Of a DNA stretch of 64,000 nucleotides, positions 51,044 through 60,162 are shown piece by piece. Position numbers and translations under genes: made by a program. The stretch spans positions 806,001 through 870,000 of the forward strand of contig CP128857.1 of assembly GCA_030388725.1 (NCBI GenBank), given 5' to 3'. Position 1 is the first letter of the stretch, and every line of letters starts with the position of its first letter. The stretch is from Prodigiosinella aquatilis. GTDB taxonomy: Bacteria > Pseudomonadota > Gammaproteobacteria > Enterobacterales > Enterobacteriaceae. The notes under the pieces were generated by a model. The model was not told the origin of the DNA. It searched no databases and worked only from the letters and a program-made list of their open reading frames with translations.

Positions 51044-51427
51044 ATGAGTATTACCCGTTATGGTGCCGGAGAAAAAGGCGCTGGTGGACAGCCGTTGCCT
51101 TTTGCCAGAGCGGTAGAAGCGGATGGCTGGCTGTATGTTTCCGGTCAAATTGCGATGGAAAACGGTGAGGTCGCGGAAGGGGGAATTATCCCGCAATCCC
51201 ACAAAGCGATTCAAAATCTGGTGGCTATTCTTCATGAAGCAGGATATGGACTGGAGCATGTGGTGAGGGTTGGCGTCTGGCTGGATGACCCACGGGATTT
51301 CTGGAGCTTCAACCGTGTTTTCAGCGAATATTTTGGTGCGGACGCCCCCGCGCGCGCCTGTGTTCAGTCCAGTATGATGGTAGATTGTAAAGTTGAAGTT
51401 GACTGCGTGGCTTATAAGGCTAAGTAG
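51044..51427 (+). CDS. RidA/YjgF-family protein
   Basis: A 127-residue member of the Rid group: GWLYVSGQIAMENGEVAEGG, VVRVGVWLDDPRDFWSFNRV, and ARACVQSSMMVDCKVEVDCV with the arginine that binds imine intermediates. RidA hydrolyses reactive enamine/imines released by PLP-dependent dehydratases; the PLP enzyme coded two genes on is the obvious partner. AAGGAG precedes the ATG, 14 bp after the transporter gene. Confidence 0.92.
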   Translation: MSITRYGAGEKGAGGQPLPFARAVEADGWLYVSGQIAMENGEVAEGGIIPQSHKAIQNLVAILHEAGYGLEHVVRVGVWLDDPRDFWSFNRVFSEYFGADAPARACVQSSMMVDCKVEVDCVAYKAK

Positions 51428-51474
51428 CCGGGATTGGCGGCATCAACATTGACTATGGTGGGGTAAGGAGTTCG

Positions 51475-52242
51475 ATGATGACATCACCCGACGTCAGGCG
51501 CCGGGCCAAGGGTATCGACCGGGCACTTGATATTCTGGACTATCTGAAGAAACAGCGTCAGCCAATGCGGGCGAATGATATTGCGAAAGGTATCAATGCG
51601 CCGACATCTACGGTGTACGAGATGGTGGCACTGCTTCAGGAACGTCGTTTTCTGGAAGCCGTCGGGAACGATGGCATGGTGTATTTAGGACGAGAGCTCT
51701 ATTTTCTTGGACAGGCGCATCTTGATCATTTCGATTTTTCCCGCGAGTCGGACCGTTTTTTACAACAAATTGTCGCAAAGACGGGTGAAACGGCCCAGAT
51801 GTGTCTGCTGAACGGGAATAAATACAACGTGGCGCTGATGCGCGAGGGGGAGCGTGCTTTTCGCATTTCCTCTGAAGTGGGGCAGGATACGCCGATTCCC
51901 TGGACAGCATCTGGAAGGCTGCTGTTGGGGCATATGAGTGACGATGAAATCCAGGCTTTTATTCCACCAGAGGATTTCCGCCTGCCTAACGGCGAATACC
52001 TGCCGGTGGCTAACTATCTGGAGGAAATTCATCAGGCCCGGCACGATGGTTTTTTCTCGTTTGACAGTATTGCGGATACTTATACTCACTGTTTCGCCGC
52101 CGGTATTTATTCAGCGCGTCGCTGCGTCGCCACTTTTTGTATTGTGGCACCGCGTGGTGATGCCATTACCCATTACAACCATTATCGGGATGTGTTGCTG
52201 GAGTGCGCTCGCGGGATGGAAGCGCGTTTGTCCGGCCACTAA
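51475..52242 (+). CDS. IclR-family transcriptional regulator
   Basis: A 255-residue regulator with a winged-helix N-terminus (GIDRALDILDYLKKQ, ANDIAKGINAPTSTVYEMV, then YLGRELYFLG) and a C-terminal effector domain (about residues 85-250, SEVGQDTPIPWTASGRLLLG). It sits within the amino-acid import and PLP-enzyme operon and probably controls it in response to the substrate. Two ATG codons, 51475 and 51478, are possible; a GGAG motif precedes both. Confidence 0.93.
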   Translation: MMTSPDVRRRAKGIDRALDILDYLKKQRQPMRANDIAKGINAPTSTVYEMVALLQERRFLEAVGNDGMVYLGRELYFLGQAHLDHFDFSRESDRFLQQIVAKTGETAQMCLLNGNKYNVALMREGERAFRISSEVGQDTPIPWTASGRLLLGHMSDDEIQAFIPPEDFRLPNGEYLPVANYLEEIHQARHDGFFSFDSIADTYTHCFAAGIYSARRCVATFCIVAPRGDAITHYNHYRDVLLECARGMEARLSGH

Positions 52243-52259
52243 TGCCCAGGGAGTTCTCA

Positions 52260-53477
52260 ATGAGTGAACTGTCTCACAGCCATGTAGAGAAAGGCGTGCC
52301 GGTTAACGGTAGCCATTTGCTGACTCAAGTGACGTTGCCAGCGCTGGTCCTGCATCAGACCGCGTTGCAGCATAATTTGATGTGGATGCAACGTTATGCC
52401 GAACAACACGGTGCCCGTTTGGCACCCCACGGGAAAACCACCATGACGCCGGGCCTGTTTCGACGTCAACTGGAGGCTGGCGCCTGGGGGATCACACTGG
52501 CAACAGCGGTACAGTGTTCGGTCGCCGCTGCGCAAGGTGTTCCGCGTATTTTGTTGGCGAACCAATTGGTGGGTACACCCAATATGGCGATCATCGCCGC
52601 TTTGCTGAAGCAGCATAAGGTGGAGTTCCACTGTCTGGTGGACAGCCCGGAAAATGTTCGTCAATTGGGGATGTTTTTTGCCGCACAAGGGCTGACGATC
52701 AACGTCATGCTGGAGATTGGTGTGGCGCATGGCCGCTGCGGCTGTCGTACGCCGGAACAGGTTGATGCGGTGCTGGCAGCGATTGCGGTATGTCCTGCGG
52801 TGCGGTTGAGCGGTATTGAAGGTTATGAAGGTGTAATTCATGGCGAACAGGCAGAAGAGGATATCCGCAAGTTTGCCGCTTATCTGGTACAAACGGCGGT
52901 GATGTTGAAAGCGGCTGGCAGGTTTGATCTCGAGCATCCGTATGTCACGGCATCTGGATCAGCCTGGTATGATCTGATCGCCGGAGAGTTTCAGCGCTTG
53001 CAGGCTGAAACTGACTTCCAGCCCTTGCTGCGTCCGGGATGTTATCTGGTGCATGATCATGGTTTGTACAAGACGTCACAGGCGTCGCTGTTACACCGCC
53101 ATCCGGAAATGGATGGCGCGCTACAGCCAGCGATGGAAGTGTGGGCCCATGTTCAGTCGTTGCCTGAGCCGGGGTGCGCCATTGTGGCGTTAGGTAAAAG
53201 AGACATCGCGTTTGATGCCGGATTGCCGGTGCCGTTACGGTCCTATGCGGTTTCCAGACAACAATTCACGCCAGTGGCACTGGATGAGACGTTTCGCGTT
53301 ACCGCGTTGATGGATCAGCACGCTTTTCTGCAAATACCCGAACACCATTCGCTTCAGGTCGGCGATGTGATCGCCTTTGGCGCGTCCCATCCCTGCCTGA
53401 CCTTTGATAAATGGCGTTATGTCACGCTGGTTGATGAGTCCTTGAATGTGGTAGAAACCCTGCCAACGTATTTCTGA
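52260..53477 (+). CDS. PLP-dependent D-threonine-aldolase/D-serine-dehydratase-like enzyme
   Basis: A 405-residue fold-type III PLP protein. The N-terminal alanine-racemase-like barrel has LAPHGKTTMTPGLF with the PLP lysine, MLEIGVAHGRCGC, and YVTASGSAWYDL. The C-terminal D-serine-dehydratase-like beta domain has RPGCYLVHDHGLYK and FGASHPCLTFDKW, with metal-binding His and Cys. Relatives cleave D-threonine or deaminate D-serine and other D-hydroxy amino acids. With IclR, RidA and an amino-acid importer it makes a coherent D-amino-acid use module. The ATG at 52260 has GGGAG; the open frame extends further upstream inside the regulator gene. Confidence 0.88.
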   Translation: MSELSHSHVEKGVPVNGSHLLTQVTLPALVLHQTALQHNLMWMQRYAEQHGARLAPHGKTTMTPGLFRRQLEAGAWGITLATAVQCSVAAAQGVPRILLANQLVGTPNMAIIAALLKQHKVEFHCLVDSPENVRQLGMFFAAQGLTINVMLEIGVAHGRCGCRTPEQVDAVLAAIAVCPAVRLSGIEGYEGVIHGEQAEEDIRKFAAYLVQTAVMLKAAGRFDLEHPYVTASGSAWYDLIAGEFQRLQAETDFQPLLRPGCYLVHDHGLYKTSQASLLHRHPEMDGALQPAMEVWAHVQSLPEPGCAIVALGKRDIAFDAGLPVPLRSYAVSRQQFTPVALDETFRVTALMDQHAFLQIPEHHSLQVGDVIAFGASHPCLTFDKWRYVTLVDESLNVVETLPTYF

Positions 53478-53516
53478 TGTAAATAGTGCTGTGCTATTAA
53501 TGTGATGGCATTACCA

Positions 53517-53539
53517 AATGCCCTGTCTATCAGGGCATT
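53517..53539 (+). terminator. Terminator after the D-amino-acid operon
   Basis: AATGCCCTG and CAGGGCATT form a perfect 9-bp stem around TCTAT, 39 bp after the stop. Confidence 0.75.
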
Positions 53540-53715
53540 CACTGACGGTAGTTACAGCGATGTGCCATAAATATCAGTGTTGTTGTCTTATTGAATGGGG
53601 TACGGCGAATACGAAGAGGGTGCTAATCAATGTCAACGGCGTTCAGGTGATACGCGCTTGGCAATCGGTGATGTGATGTCAAAACGCGTAGTATAATAAC
53701 AGGATCAAGGGCTGG

Positions 53716-53955
53716 CTATTCCATCGTCAGCCATTCATCGGCTTCTTCAAACATCTCTTCAATGATGCGGTTAATCGTGGATTTTTCCTGCCGAGTGGCA
53801 TCGGAGTTAATCGTATTAGCCTGCATGGGTTTGACTTTTATTTCCGCATCTGGGAAAACCCGGTGAATCCGTTTGGTTAATTCGGCTTCGATCAGCACTG
53901 CGGCGTTTTGTAAGCCATTCACGTTTCTTTTATCGTAAACCAGTTCTACATACAT
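53716..53955 (-). CDS. dinI: DinI-family SOS protein
   Basis: A 79-residue DinI-like protein: MYVELVYDKRNVNGL at the start, the alpha-helical EAELTKRIHRVFPDAEIKVK, and an acidic C-terminal helix (RIIEEMFEEADEWL). DinI binds RecA and tunes the SOS response. A LexA box lies just upstream (53977-53992), so it is almost certainly DNA-damage-inducible. Length is typical of the family (about 80). Confidence 0.92.
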   Translation of the reverse strand: MYVELVYDKRNVNGLQNAAVLIEAELTKRIHRVFPDAEIKVKPMQANTINSDATRQEKSTINRIIEEMFEEADEWLTME

Positions 53956-53976
53956 AATGCTGTCCCTATAAAAACA

Positions 53977-53992
53977 CTGTGTAAATATACAG
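53977..53992. promoter_or_regulatory. LexA box of dinI
   Basis: CTGTGTAAATATACAG matches CTGT-N8-ACAG in full. It lies 22 bp upstream of the dinI start on the minus strand. Confidence 0.88.
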
Positions 53993-54176
53993 ACATGGTG
54001 TGTGGCGTGGCAACGGTATTTTCACTAAATTGATATTAATACTGATGGTCAGCCAGCTATTTCTCCTGCCGGAATCCATTATCTGAGGGCTCAATGAAAA
54101 TCGCGGAATAGGACAGCTGAACCCGTCATAAGGAAATGGTAAAAAGAAGTGTGATTAATATCGACATAGGGTCTTT

Positions 54177-54572
54177 ATGATAGCGACATTACGCATTGCC
54201 CGCCCGGTAACGGATTTGCAAAAAAGCCTGTCAATGTATAGCCGCGGTTTGGCATTACAGAAAATTGCTGAATTTGCTGATCATGCCGGGTTTAGCGGTG
54301 TAATGCTGGGGCGGGAAAATTTGCCCTGGCACTTGGAGTTTACGTTTTGCCATACACATCCGATTATACCGTCTCCCACGGTGGATGATCTGCTGGTGTT
54401 GTATATTCCTGAGCAGGATCAATGGGTGCTTGCCTGCCAGCGTATGGAACAAGCTGGATTCAGCACAGTAAAATCGTTCAATCCCTATTGGGATCAGCAG
54501 GGGAAAACTTTCTGTGACCATGATGGCTATCGGGTGGTACTACAAAACAGTAGCTGGCCGGTGGTCCGTTGA
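54177..54572 (+). CDS. VOC-superfamily (glyoxalase-like) protein
   Basis: A 131-residue VOC protein: ATLRIARPVTDLQKSLSMYS, LQKIAEFADHAGFSGVMLG, HLEFTFCHTH, then PYWDQQGKTFCDHDGYRVVL. The layout is like the YycE group of glyoxalase/bleomycin-resistance proteins. His and Glu positions for a metal are partly present. It stands alone between dinI and a lysR gene. AGGG precedes the ATG. The substrate is unknown. Confidence 0.82.
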   Translation: MIATLRIARPVTDLQKSLSMYSRGLALQKIAEFADHAGFSGVMLGRENLPWHLEFTFCHTHPIIPSPTVDDLLVLYIPEQDQWVLACQRMEQAGFSTVKSFNPYWDQQGKTFCDHDGYRVVLQNSSWPVVR

Positions 54573-54619
54573 TGGTAAAGGTCTGTTGGTGAGGCTGATA
54601 CACCCTGACCGATTCATTG

Positions 54620-55555
54620 CTATGAGATGCGGATTAACTCCGGCACCTGTTGTTGGCAGGTGCTCAACACTAATTGCCGAAGCCAGCGGTGTGCGGGATC
54701 AACCTCAGAACGCGGATGCCACATCTGCGATACCGTAATTGGTTTGGTTTTCACAGGAAGTTCAAAAGCGCAAAGTGCGTTAGTCGCCCAAGATCCATCA
54801 ATACGGATAAAGAAAGATGCTGGCACGAGCGCCACGAGATCCGTTGCCTGAGCCACTGCCAATGCAGCAGAAAAGCCTGGAACCACGGCGGTAATTTTCC
54901 GTTCTAAACCTAATTCCGCCAGCGCTTCATCTACCGGCCCGCGTATTTGTCCACGGCGTGAAGCCACTACATGTGCTAAAGAAGCATACTGCGCCGCGTT
55001 TACTCCGCGTTCGGCCAAAAATGGATGATCTTTTCTTACCACGCCGATGAAACGGTCCCTGAAAAGTGCTTGCAAGCGTATTTCTGGCCCCATCTCCCCT
55101 AAGACACCGATCTCAAGATCAACCAGACCTTCTCGCAAATGTCTTGAGGTCTTCTCTGGTTTTGGCGCAAAGCGCAGACACACTAAAGGTGCTACCGCTG
55201 CGGCGGCAGCGATAAGTGACGCGCCAAAAACCTCGACAAAGCCATCGTTGGTGCGAAGGGTAAAGGTTCGTTCCAGCGTGGATAAATTCAGTTCTGACGA
55301 CGAGGGACGCAGTACGGCGCGAGCCTCAAATACTGCGCGCTGAGTGCGCTCACGTATCTCTTCAGCATAAGGTGTCAACACCATATTACGGCCTGCCCGA
55401 ACCAGTAAGGGATCGCCGGTTACGCCGCGAAGGCGGCTGAGGGTACGGCTCATCGCTGAAGCACTTAAGCCGAGGCGACGAGCAGCGCCAGCCACGCTTC
55501 CTTCGGCAAGAAGGACGTTGAGTGCAATGAGTAAATTGAGATCGGGTTCAGTCAT
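54620..55555 (-). CDS. LysR-family transcriptional regulator
   Basis: A 311-residue LysR regulator with the N-terminal helix-turn-helix (LLIALNVLLAEGSVAGAARR, then LGLSASAMSRTLSRLR) and an effector domain from about residue 90. The ATG at 55555 (MTEPDLN) is where homology begins; an upstream in-frame start would add 16 unmatched residues. It is divergent from the SDR/amidohydrolase genes 165 bp away and probably regulates them. Confidence 0.92.
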   Translation of the reverse strand: MTEPDLNLLIALNVLLAEGSVAGAARRLGLSASAMSRTLSRLRGVTGDPLLVRAGRNMVLTPYAEEIRERTQRAVFEARAVLRPSSSELNLSTLERTFTLRTNDGFVEVFGASLIAAAAAVAPLVCLRFAPKPEKTSRHLREGLVDLEIGVLGEMGPEIRLQALFRDRFIGVVRKDHPFLAERGVNAAQYASLAHVVASRRGQIRGPVDEALAELGLERKITAVVPGFSAALAVAQATDLVALVPASFFIRIDGSWATNALCAFELPVKTKPITVSQMWHPRSEVDPAHRWLRQLVLSTCQQQVPELIRIS

Positions 55556-55719
55556 GCTGCATTGTATTCCGATCTGAAAAACGAGGGAAGGCGTTTGATG
55601 CATGTTATCAATGCAAATGCTGCGTCTTCCGCCATGTCTTCTGTATGGCTATATTTCATGAACCAAACCACGACGGATATTGGTTTTGATGTCAGTACCA
55701 AACTCAGAGGAAATAACTA

Positions 55720-56430
55720 ATGCAAACCAAGAAGTCGCAAAAAACGGTTCTTCTTATCGGAGCATCACGTGGCCTTGGCCATGCCATGGCGATCGAATTT
55801 TTAAAAAAAGGGTGGAATGTTGTCGGTACGGTACGTGGTGGAAAAACCCGGACCCAGCTGCATGATCTGGCAGATGAATATCGCGGTCGGGTCGAGATCG
55901 AAACGCTGGATATCTGCGACCAGAATCAACTGGCGGCGTTGCATGACCGCCTGTATGGCAGAATATTCGATATGCTATTTGTCAATGCCGGGACGACCAA
56001 TCGGGATCCGACAGAAACTGTTGGCGAGGTGGCTACCGATGACTTCATACATGTCATGATCACTAACGCTCTTAGCCCGATGCGTGTTATCGAAAGCCTG
56101 GAGTGCTACGTTGGCGAGACAGGTTTGATCGGCGTGATGTCGTCTGGGCAGGGGAGCATCAGCAATAATGAGACCGGCATGCGTGAGGTATATCGCGGCA
56201 GCAAGGCGGCCCTGAACATGTTCATGCGAAGTTTCGCGGCTCGTCAGGCCGGAACATCGCGTGCAATGGTGGCAATGGCGCCGGGCTGGATCAATACCGC
56301 CTTAGGTGGCCCGGAAGCACCGCTTACCATCGAAGACAGTATTCCCAGCCTGGTCAATGTCCTTCTCTTGAAACAGAGTAAACCGGGCCTGGAATATCTC
56401 GATTATCTTGGTCGCACTATCCCTTGGTGA
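55720..56430 (+). CDS. Short-chain dehydrogenase/reductase
   Basis: A 236-residue classical SDR: VLLIGASRGLGHAMAIEFLK for NAD(P) binding, DMLFVNAGTTN, and YRGSKAALNMFMRSFAA with the catalytic Tyr-x3-Lys; the preceding Ser lies in MSSGQGSI. The substrate is unknown. GGAAATAACT precedes the ATG. It is followed almost directly by an amidohydrolase, likely in one transcript controlled by the divergent LysR regulator. Confidence 0.9.
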   Translation: MQTKKSQKTVLLIGASRGLGHAMAIEFLKKGWNVVGTVRGGKTRTQLHDLADEYRGRVEIETLDICDQNQLAALHDRLYGRIFDMLFVNAGTTNRDPTETVGEVATDDFIHVMITNALSPMRVIESLECYVGETGLIGVMSSGQGSISNNETGMREVYRGSKAALNMFMRSFAARQAGTSRAMVAMAPGWINTALGGPEAPLTIEDSIPSLVNVLLLKQSKPGLEYLDYLGRTIPW

Positions 56431-56440
56431 AATGGCAATT

Positions 56441-57460
56441 ATGATGAAATTGGTAGGTATTGAAGAACATTTTCTTACTACAGAGGTTCACCAAGCCTGG
56501 AATGAGATTGGTCTCGAGGCGTCAGACCCCAGTATTGTTCTCCATTCGGGTCCAATAGGGAGACGCCTCCTTGATCTCGCCGATGAGCGGCTCTCCCTCA
56601 TGGACGAAAGCGGAGTAGATGTTCAGGTTCTATCACTCACCACGCCGGCACTTCACGATTTGGGACATGAAAGCCTCGAGATGGCGAGGCGTATTAATGA
56701 CGCGATAGCAGAGGTGGTCACGCGACATCCAGATCGGTTCCAAGCACTGGCAACATTGCCCGTCACGATGCCTGACGAAGCGGCACTGGAACTTGAACGG
56801 TGTATCCGGACACTTGGATTCAAAGGGGGGATGTTGTGTGGAGGAACCGGCGCTGGCAACATAGACGATCCGGTTTTTTTGCCGATTTTTCGCTGCGCTG
56901 AAACATTGAATGCGCCGATATTTCTCCATCCACGAGTCCCGGATCCGGTTGTAAGAGATAGATATTATTCGGGATTCAGCCAGGAGGTAAATGCCGCATT
57001 CTCAACATATGGGCTTGGCTGGCATTATGATGCGGGCATTCAGTTTATCCGTCTTGTTCTTGCCGGGCATTTCGATCGTATGCCTGGTCTTCAGGTCATT
57101 CTGGGCCATTGGGGAGAGTTGGTGTTATTTTATGCGGAGCGCCTTGCTGCCATGGATCACGTGGCGGGTCTGGCTCACCCCATCGCGACATACCTGCGTA
57201 GCAATCTTTATGTTACGGCAAGCGGTATGTTCCTCCCTCATTTTCTGGAGCGAGCTGCCGCTATCGTGGGTACGGATCGCCTGCTGTTTTCTACTGACTT
57301 CCCGTATCAATATCGGTTGGGCCGCGAAGCGCGACGTTTCCTGGAAGAGTGTGGTCTGGATGACGAAGGAAAGGCAAGTTTTGCTTATGGCAACTGGATG
57401 CGGCTGACTGGCGATGTTGGAAAAAGCACGCTTTCTGAGAATGAGTGCAACAACAAATAG
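56441..57460 (+). CDS. Amidohydrolase-2 family protein (ACMSD/gamma-resorcylate decarboxylase-like)
   Basis: A metal-dependent TIM barrel of about 339 residues: VGIEEHFLTTEV gives the N-terminal E-x-H ligand pair, APIFLHPR the central His, HWGELVLFYAERL, and LFSTDFPYQYR the catalytic Asp. This pattern fits decarboxylases such as gamma-resorcylate or 2,3-dihydroxybenzoate decarboxylase, which work on phenolic acids. The start is uncertain among 56432, 56441 and 56444; homology starts at MKLVGIEEHF. With LysR and SDR it suggests aromatic compound metabolism, which would suit a plant-associated host. Confidence 0.85.
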   Translation: MMKLVGIEEHFLTTEVHQAWNEIGLEASDPSIVLHSGPIGRRLLDLADERLSLMDESGVDVQVLSLTTPALHDLGHESLEMARRINDAIAEVVTRHPDRFQALATLPVTMPDEAALELERCIRTLGFKGGMLCGGTGAGNIDDPVFLPIFRCAETLNAPIFLHPRVPDPVVRDRYYSGFSQEVNAAFSTYGLGWHYDAGIQFIRLVLAGHFDRMPGLQVILGHWGELVLFYAERLAAMDHVAGLAHPIATYLRSNLYVTASGMFLPHFLERAAAIVGTDRLLFSTDFPYQYRLGREARRFLEECGLDDEGKASFAYGNWMRLTGDVGKSTLSENECNNK

Positions 57461-57516
57461 TCTTAACATACAATGAGTTCTATCCCTCAAATGAATCCTT
57501 ATAAGGATAAACAACC

Positions 57517-57801
57517 ATGTATATTATCAATCTGACCTATAAAACCAGCCTGGATCAGGTGGAAGCCTTGTTGGCGGCACATATCAGCTGGCTGAAACAA
57601 GGGTATGAACAGGGTCTTTTTATTGCGTCCGGACGTAAAAATCCTCGTGTTGGTGGGGTGATTCTGGCGAAAAGTATGGAACGGGCGGCATTAGATGCGT
57701 TCCTGCGGCAGGATCCGTTTCAGGCGGTGGCCAGTTACGACATCACTGATTTCCAGCCTTCGATGACCACAGAGGCATTTAGTGCGTTAACCCATATCTG
57801 A
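57517..57801 (+). CDS. YCII-family protein
   Basis: A 94-residue ferredoxin-like YCII protein: INLTYKTSLDQVEALLAAHI, SWLKQGYEQGLFIASGRKNP and FLRQDPFQAVASYDITDF, with the conserved His and Asp of the family. Related proteins are small dehalogenase-like or YciI enzymes of unknown function. AAGGAT precedes the ATG. It may be co-transcribed with the SDR and amidohydrolase genes. Confidence 0.9.
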   Translation: MYIINLTYKTSLDQVEALLAAHISWLKQGYEQGLFIASGRKNPRVGGVILAKSMERAALDAFLRQDPFQAVASYDITDFQPSMTTEAFSALTHI

Positions 57802-57815
57802 TCCTGGTGGGTATT

Positions 57816-57840
57816 GGCCCTGACACGATTGTGCCGGGCC
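57816..57840. terminator. Hairpin between the YCII gene and ddlA
   Basis: GGCCC/GGGCC with inner CAC/GTG pairing lies between two convergent genes. There is no T-run, so activity is uncertain. Confidence 0.45.
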
Positions 57841-57847
57841 GAACCGG

Positions 57848-58945
57848 TTAACGTACCGAGCTTTGCAGGTTACTGTCCTGCGTGTGACGCTCCAGCGCCA
57901 GCTCGATCAGGATAGTAATCAGCGACGTGTAGTCAATGCCGCTCGCTTCCCACAGCTTGGGATACATACTGATATTGGTAAAACCGGGCAAGGTGTTCAC
58001 TTCGTTGACGATGATGTCTTCATCGTTGGTCAGAAACACATCCACCCGGGCCATGCCTTGACATTCCAGTGTCTGGAAAGCGGTTAATGCCACGGCACGG
58101 ATACGGTCATGGGTTTCCGGTGACAGCTTGGCCGGTATCGTCACTGCCGCGCCATTTTCGTTGATGTACTTGGTATCGTATGAGTAAAACTCGTCATGGA
58201 GCTCAATTTCCCCACACACGCTGGCTTGTGGTGAATCGTTACCCAGGACGGCGCATTCGATTTCGCGTCCGGCAATAGCGGACTCCACCAGCACCTTATG
58301 GTCATAACGGAATGCCAGTTCAACGGCCTGACGGAATTCGGCCTCGTTTCTTGCTTTGCTGACGCCCACCGAAGAACCCTGATTAGCCGGTTTAACAAAC
58401 AGTGGCAGCCCAAGCCGGGCGGTCACGGTGGCGAAATTATGCTGACTACGATTAGCGCGGGTGAGCGTTACAAACGGCGCAACCTGCAAACCGGCATCGC
58501 GCAGCAGACGCTTGGTGACATCTTTATCCATGCTGACGGCGGAGCCCAGCACGTTACTGCCGACAAACGGGATATTGGCCATGCGCAGCAAGCCTTGCAG
58601 GGATCCGTCTTCGCCAAGTGTGCCGTGGACAATCGGAAAAATCACATCCAGTTGTGACAATGCGTTGGCACTGTGCGTCTCAATCAACTGATGATGAGTC
58701 TGGCCCGGTATCAGCGCGACATTCTGATTTGAGCGGTTGAGGGCAATCAATGCCGGATTTTCCGCATTCAGTAAATAATTGGATGCATCATTAATGTGCC
58801 ACTCTCCCTGCTTATCAATGCCCAGCAGTGTGACGTCAAATCTGGTTTTATCGATGGCATCGACGATATTTTTTGCCGATTGCAGTGACACTTCATGCTC
58901 GGCGGATTTTCCGCCAAACACCACACCAACCCGAATCTTATTCAT
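57848..58945 (-). CDS. ddlA: D-alanine--D-alanine ligase A
   Basis: A 365-residue ATP-grasp ligase making D-Ala-D-Ala for peptidoglycan. It has VVFGGKSAEHEVSLQSAKNI, PIVHGTLGEDGSLQGLL, KPANQGSSVGVSKA, YSYDTKYI and VNEVNTLPGFTNISMYPKLW. Length matches the DdlA type (about 364) and not DdlB (about 306). It stands alone here on the minus strand. Confidence 0.96.
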   Translation of the reverse strand: MNKIRVGVVFGGKSAEHEVSLQSAKNIVDAIDKTRFDVTLLGIDKQGEWHINDASNYLLNAENPALIALNRSNQNVALIPGQTHHQLIETHSANALSQLDVIFPIVHGTLGEDGSLQGLLRMANIPFVGSNVLGSAVSMDKDVTKRLLRDAGLQVAPFVTLTRANRSQHNFATVTARLGLPLFVKPANQGSSVGVSKARNEAEFRQAVELAFRYDHKVLVESAIAGREIECAVLGNDSPQASVCGEIELHDEFYSYDTKYINENGAAVTIPAKLSPETHDRIRAVALTAFQTLECQGMARVDVFLTNDEDIIVNEVNTLPGFTNISMYPKLWEASGIDYTSLITILIELALERHTQDSNLQSSVR

Positions 58946-59183
58946 ATGAATATTCCTGTTACGAAGCGTTTTTATCGCTCGTGTTCAGTCAATTTTGCTA
59001 AATGAAACCGCTAATTTCCTGCCGGTGCAAGGCTAACTTATTCCTGATGGCTATTTTTAATGGTGTTATCGGCGCTTGCCCGTATGAATAGACATTCTTT
59101 GGTGTTAACGAGAGACAAGAGAGCAGCCGTGTATGGCGTAGAAATTGCTTAATCCTGGAACTCATCCTTGGTGACAGGAATTG

Positions 59184-60011
59184 ATGATGGCTACCAATAC
59201 ACAAGGTGTAATAATTAAACCATTGCAACCGTGGTTTGTGATGAATGCGGCGGAAACCTACCTGAAGAAAAGCCTGAGTAATTCTCCGATAGCGCACTTT
59301 TACAGTTTCTCTATCGCAAAGGGGCAAAAGGCCACACTGGTGGTGCCGGACGGCAGCATTGATATCCTGTTTAACTGTAGCGATCTTTATCCTCATGGAC
59401 GGGTTTGTGGCAGCACTCTTGCGGCACGGCCTGTCGAGTTATGTCCGGGAGAGCGCTATTTCGGGGTGCGATTTATGCCTGGGGTGATGCCGGATTTTCT
59501 GGACCTTTCCGCCATTGATCTGGCTGGAAAGGAAATTTCTTTTCAGGATGCGATACCGGGAGCGTATTCATTGTTTGAGCGTCTGGTCAGCAGCCATGAT
59601 TTTGATTATCAGATTGCGCTGTTCTGCCATCACTTTGGCCAACATCTGAGCCGTTCATCATCACAACTGCTGCTGCAACTGATTGATATTATTATGGCGC
59701 ACAATGGCGTGATCCGAATTGAACAACTGGAGCAAAAAACGTTGTATTCGGCACGTTATATCCACCGGCTGTTCAGTTCTCACTGCGGTATGTCGACGAA
59801 GGCCTTTTGCAGCACTATTCGTTTTCAACGTGCACTTTCCCTGTTGAATCAAGGAGAAAAACAGAATATGGCGGCATTGGCACAACAATTGGGATACGCC
59901 GACCAGTCCCATTTTTTACGTGAGTTCAAACAGTTTGCATTGTGTTCGCCTAGAGAATATCTCTCTGGTATTCAAGCCACTCATTATCAGTCCCGTATTT
60001 GTCAGCACTGA
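59184..60011 (+). CDS. AraC-family transcriptional regulator
   Basis: A regulator of about 275 residues with an N-terminal ligand-binding-like domain (VVPDGSIDILFNC, RYFGVRFMPGVMPDFL) and two C-terminal helix-turn-helix motifs (YSARYIHRLFSSHCGMSTKA, LAQQLGYADQSHFLREFKQF). The in-frame first codon at 59181 is TTG; ATGs at 59184 or 59187 are likelier, with AGGA upstream. It precedes the aminotransferase/alcohol dehydrogenase/permease genes on the same strand and probably activates them. Confidence 0.9.
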   Translation: MMATNTQGVIIKPLQPWFVMNAAETYLKKSLSNSPIAHFYSFSIAKGQKATLVVPDGSIDILFNCSDLYPHGRVCGSTLAARPVELCPGERYFGVRFMPGVMPDFLDLSAIDLAGKEISFQDAIPGAYSLFERLVSSHDFDYQIALFCHHFGQHLSRSSSQLLLQLIDIIMAHNGVIRIEQLEQKTLYSARYIHRLFSSHCGMSTKAFCSTIRFQRALSLLNQGEKQNMAALAQQLGYADQSHFLREFKQFALCSPREYLSGIQATHYQSRICQH

Positions 60012-60162
60012 TCATTCTGCGCTTTTTTAGTGCATAAATGCGCCACAAATGGACATTTATGCACCATCCCCAGTACCGATTTATTCTATTTCCCCGCTTC
60101 TGCATCCGGTTATAAACGCTTCAGGACTAATGAATAATCAACCATGCTGATGTGAGGTTCCC

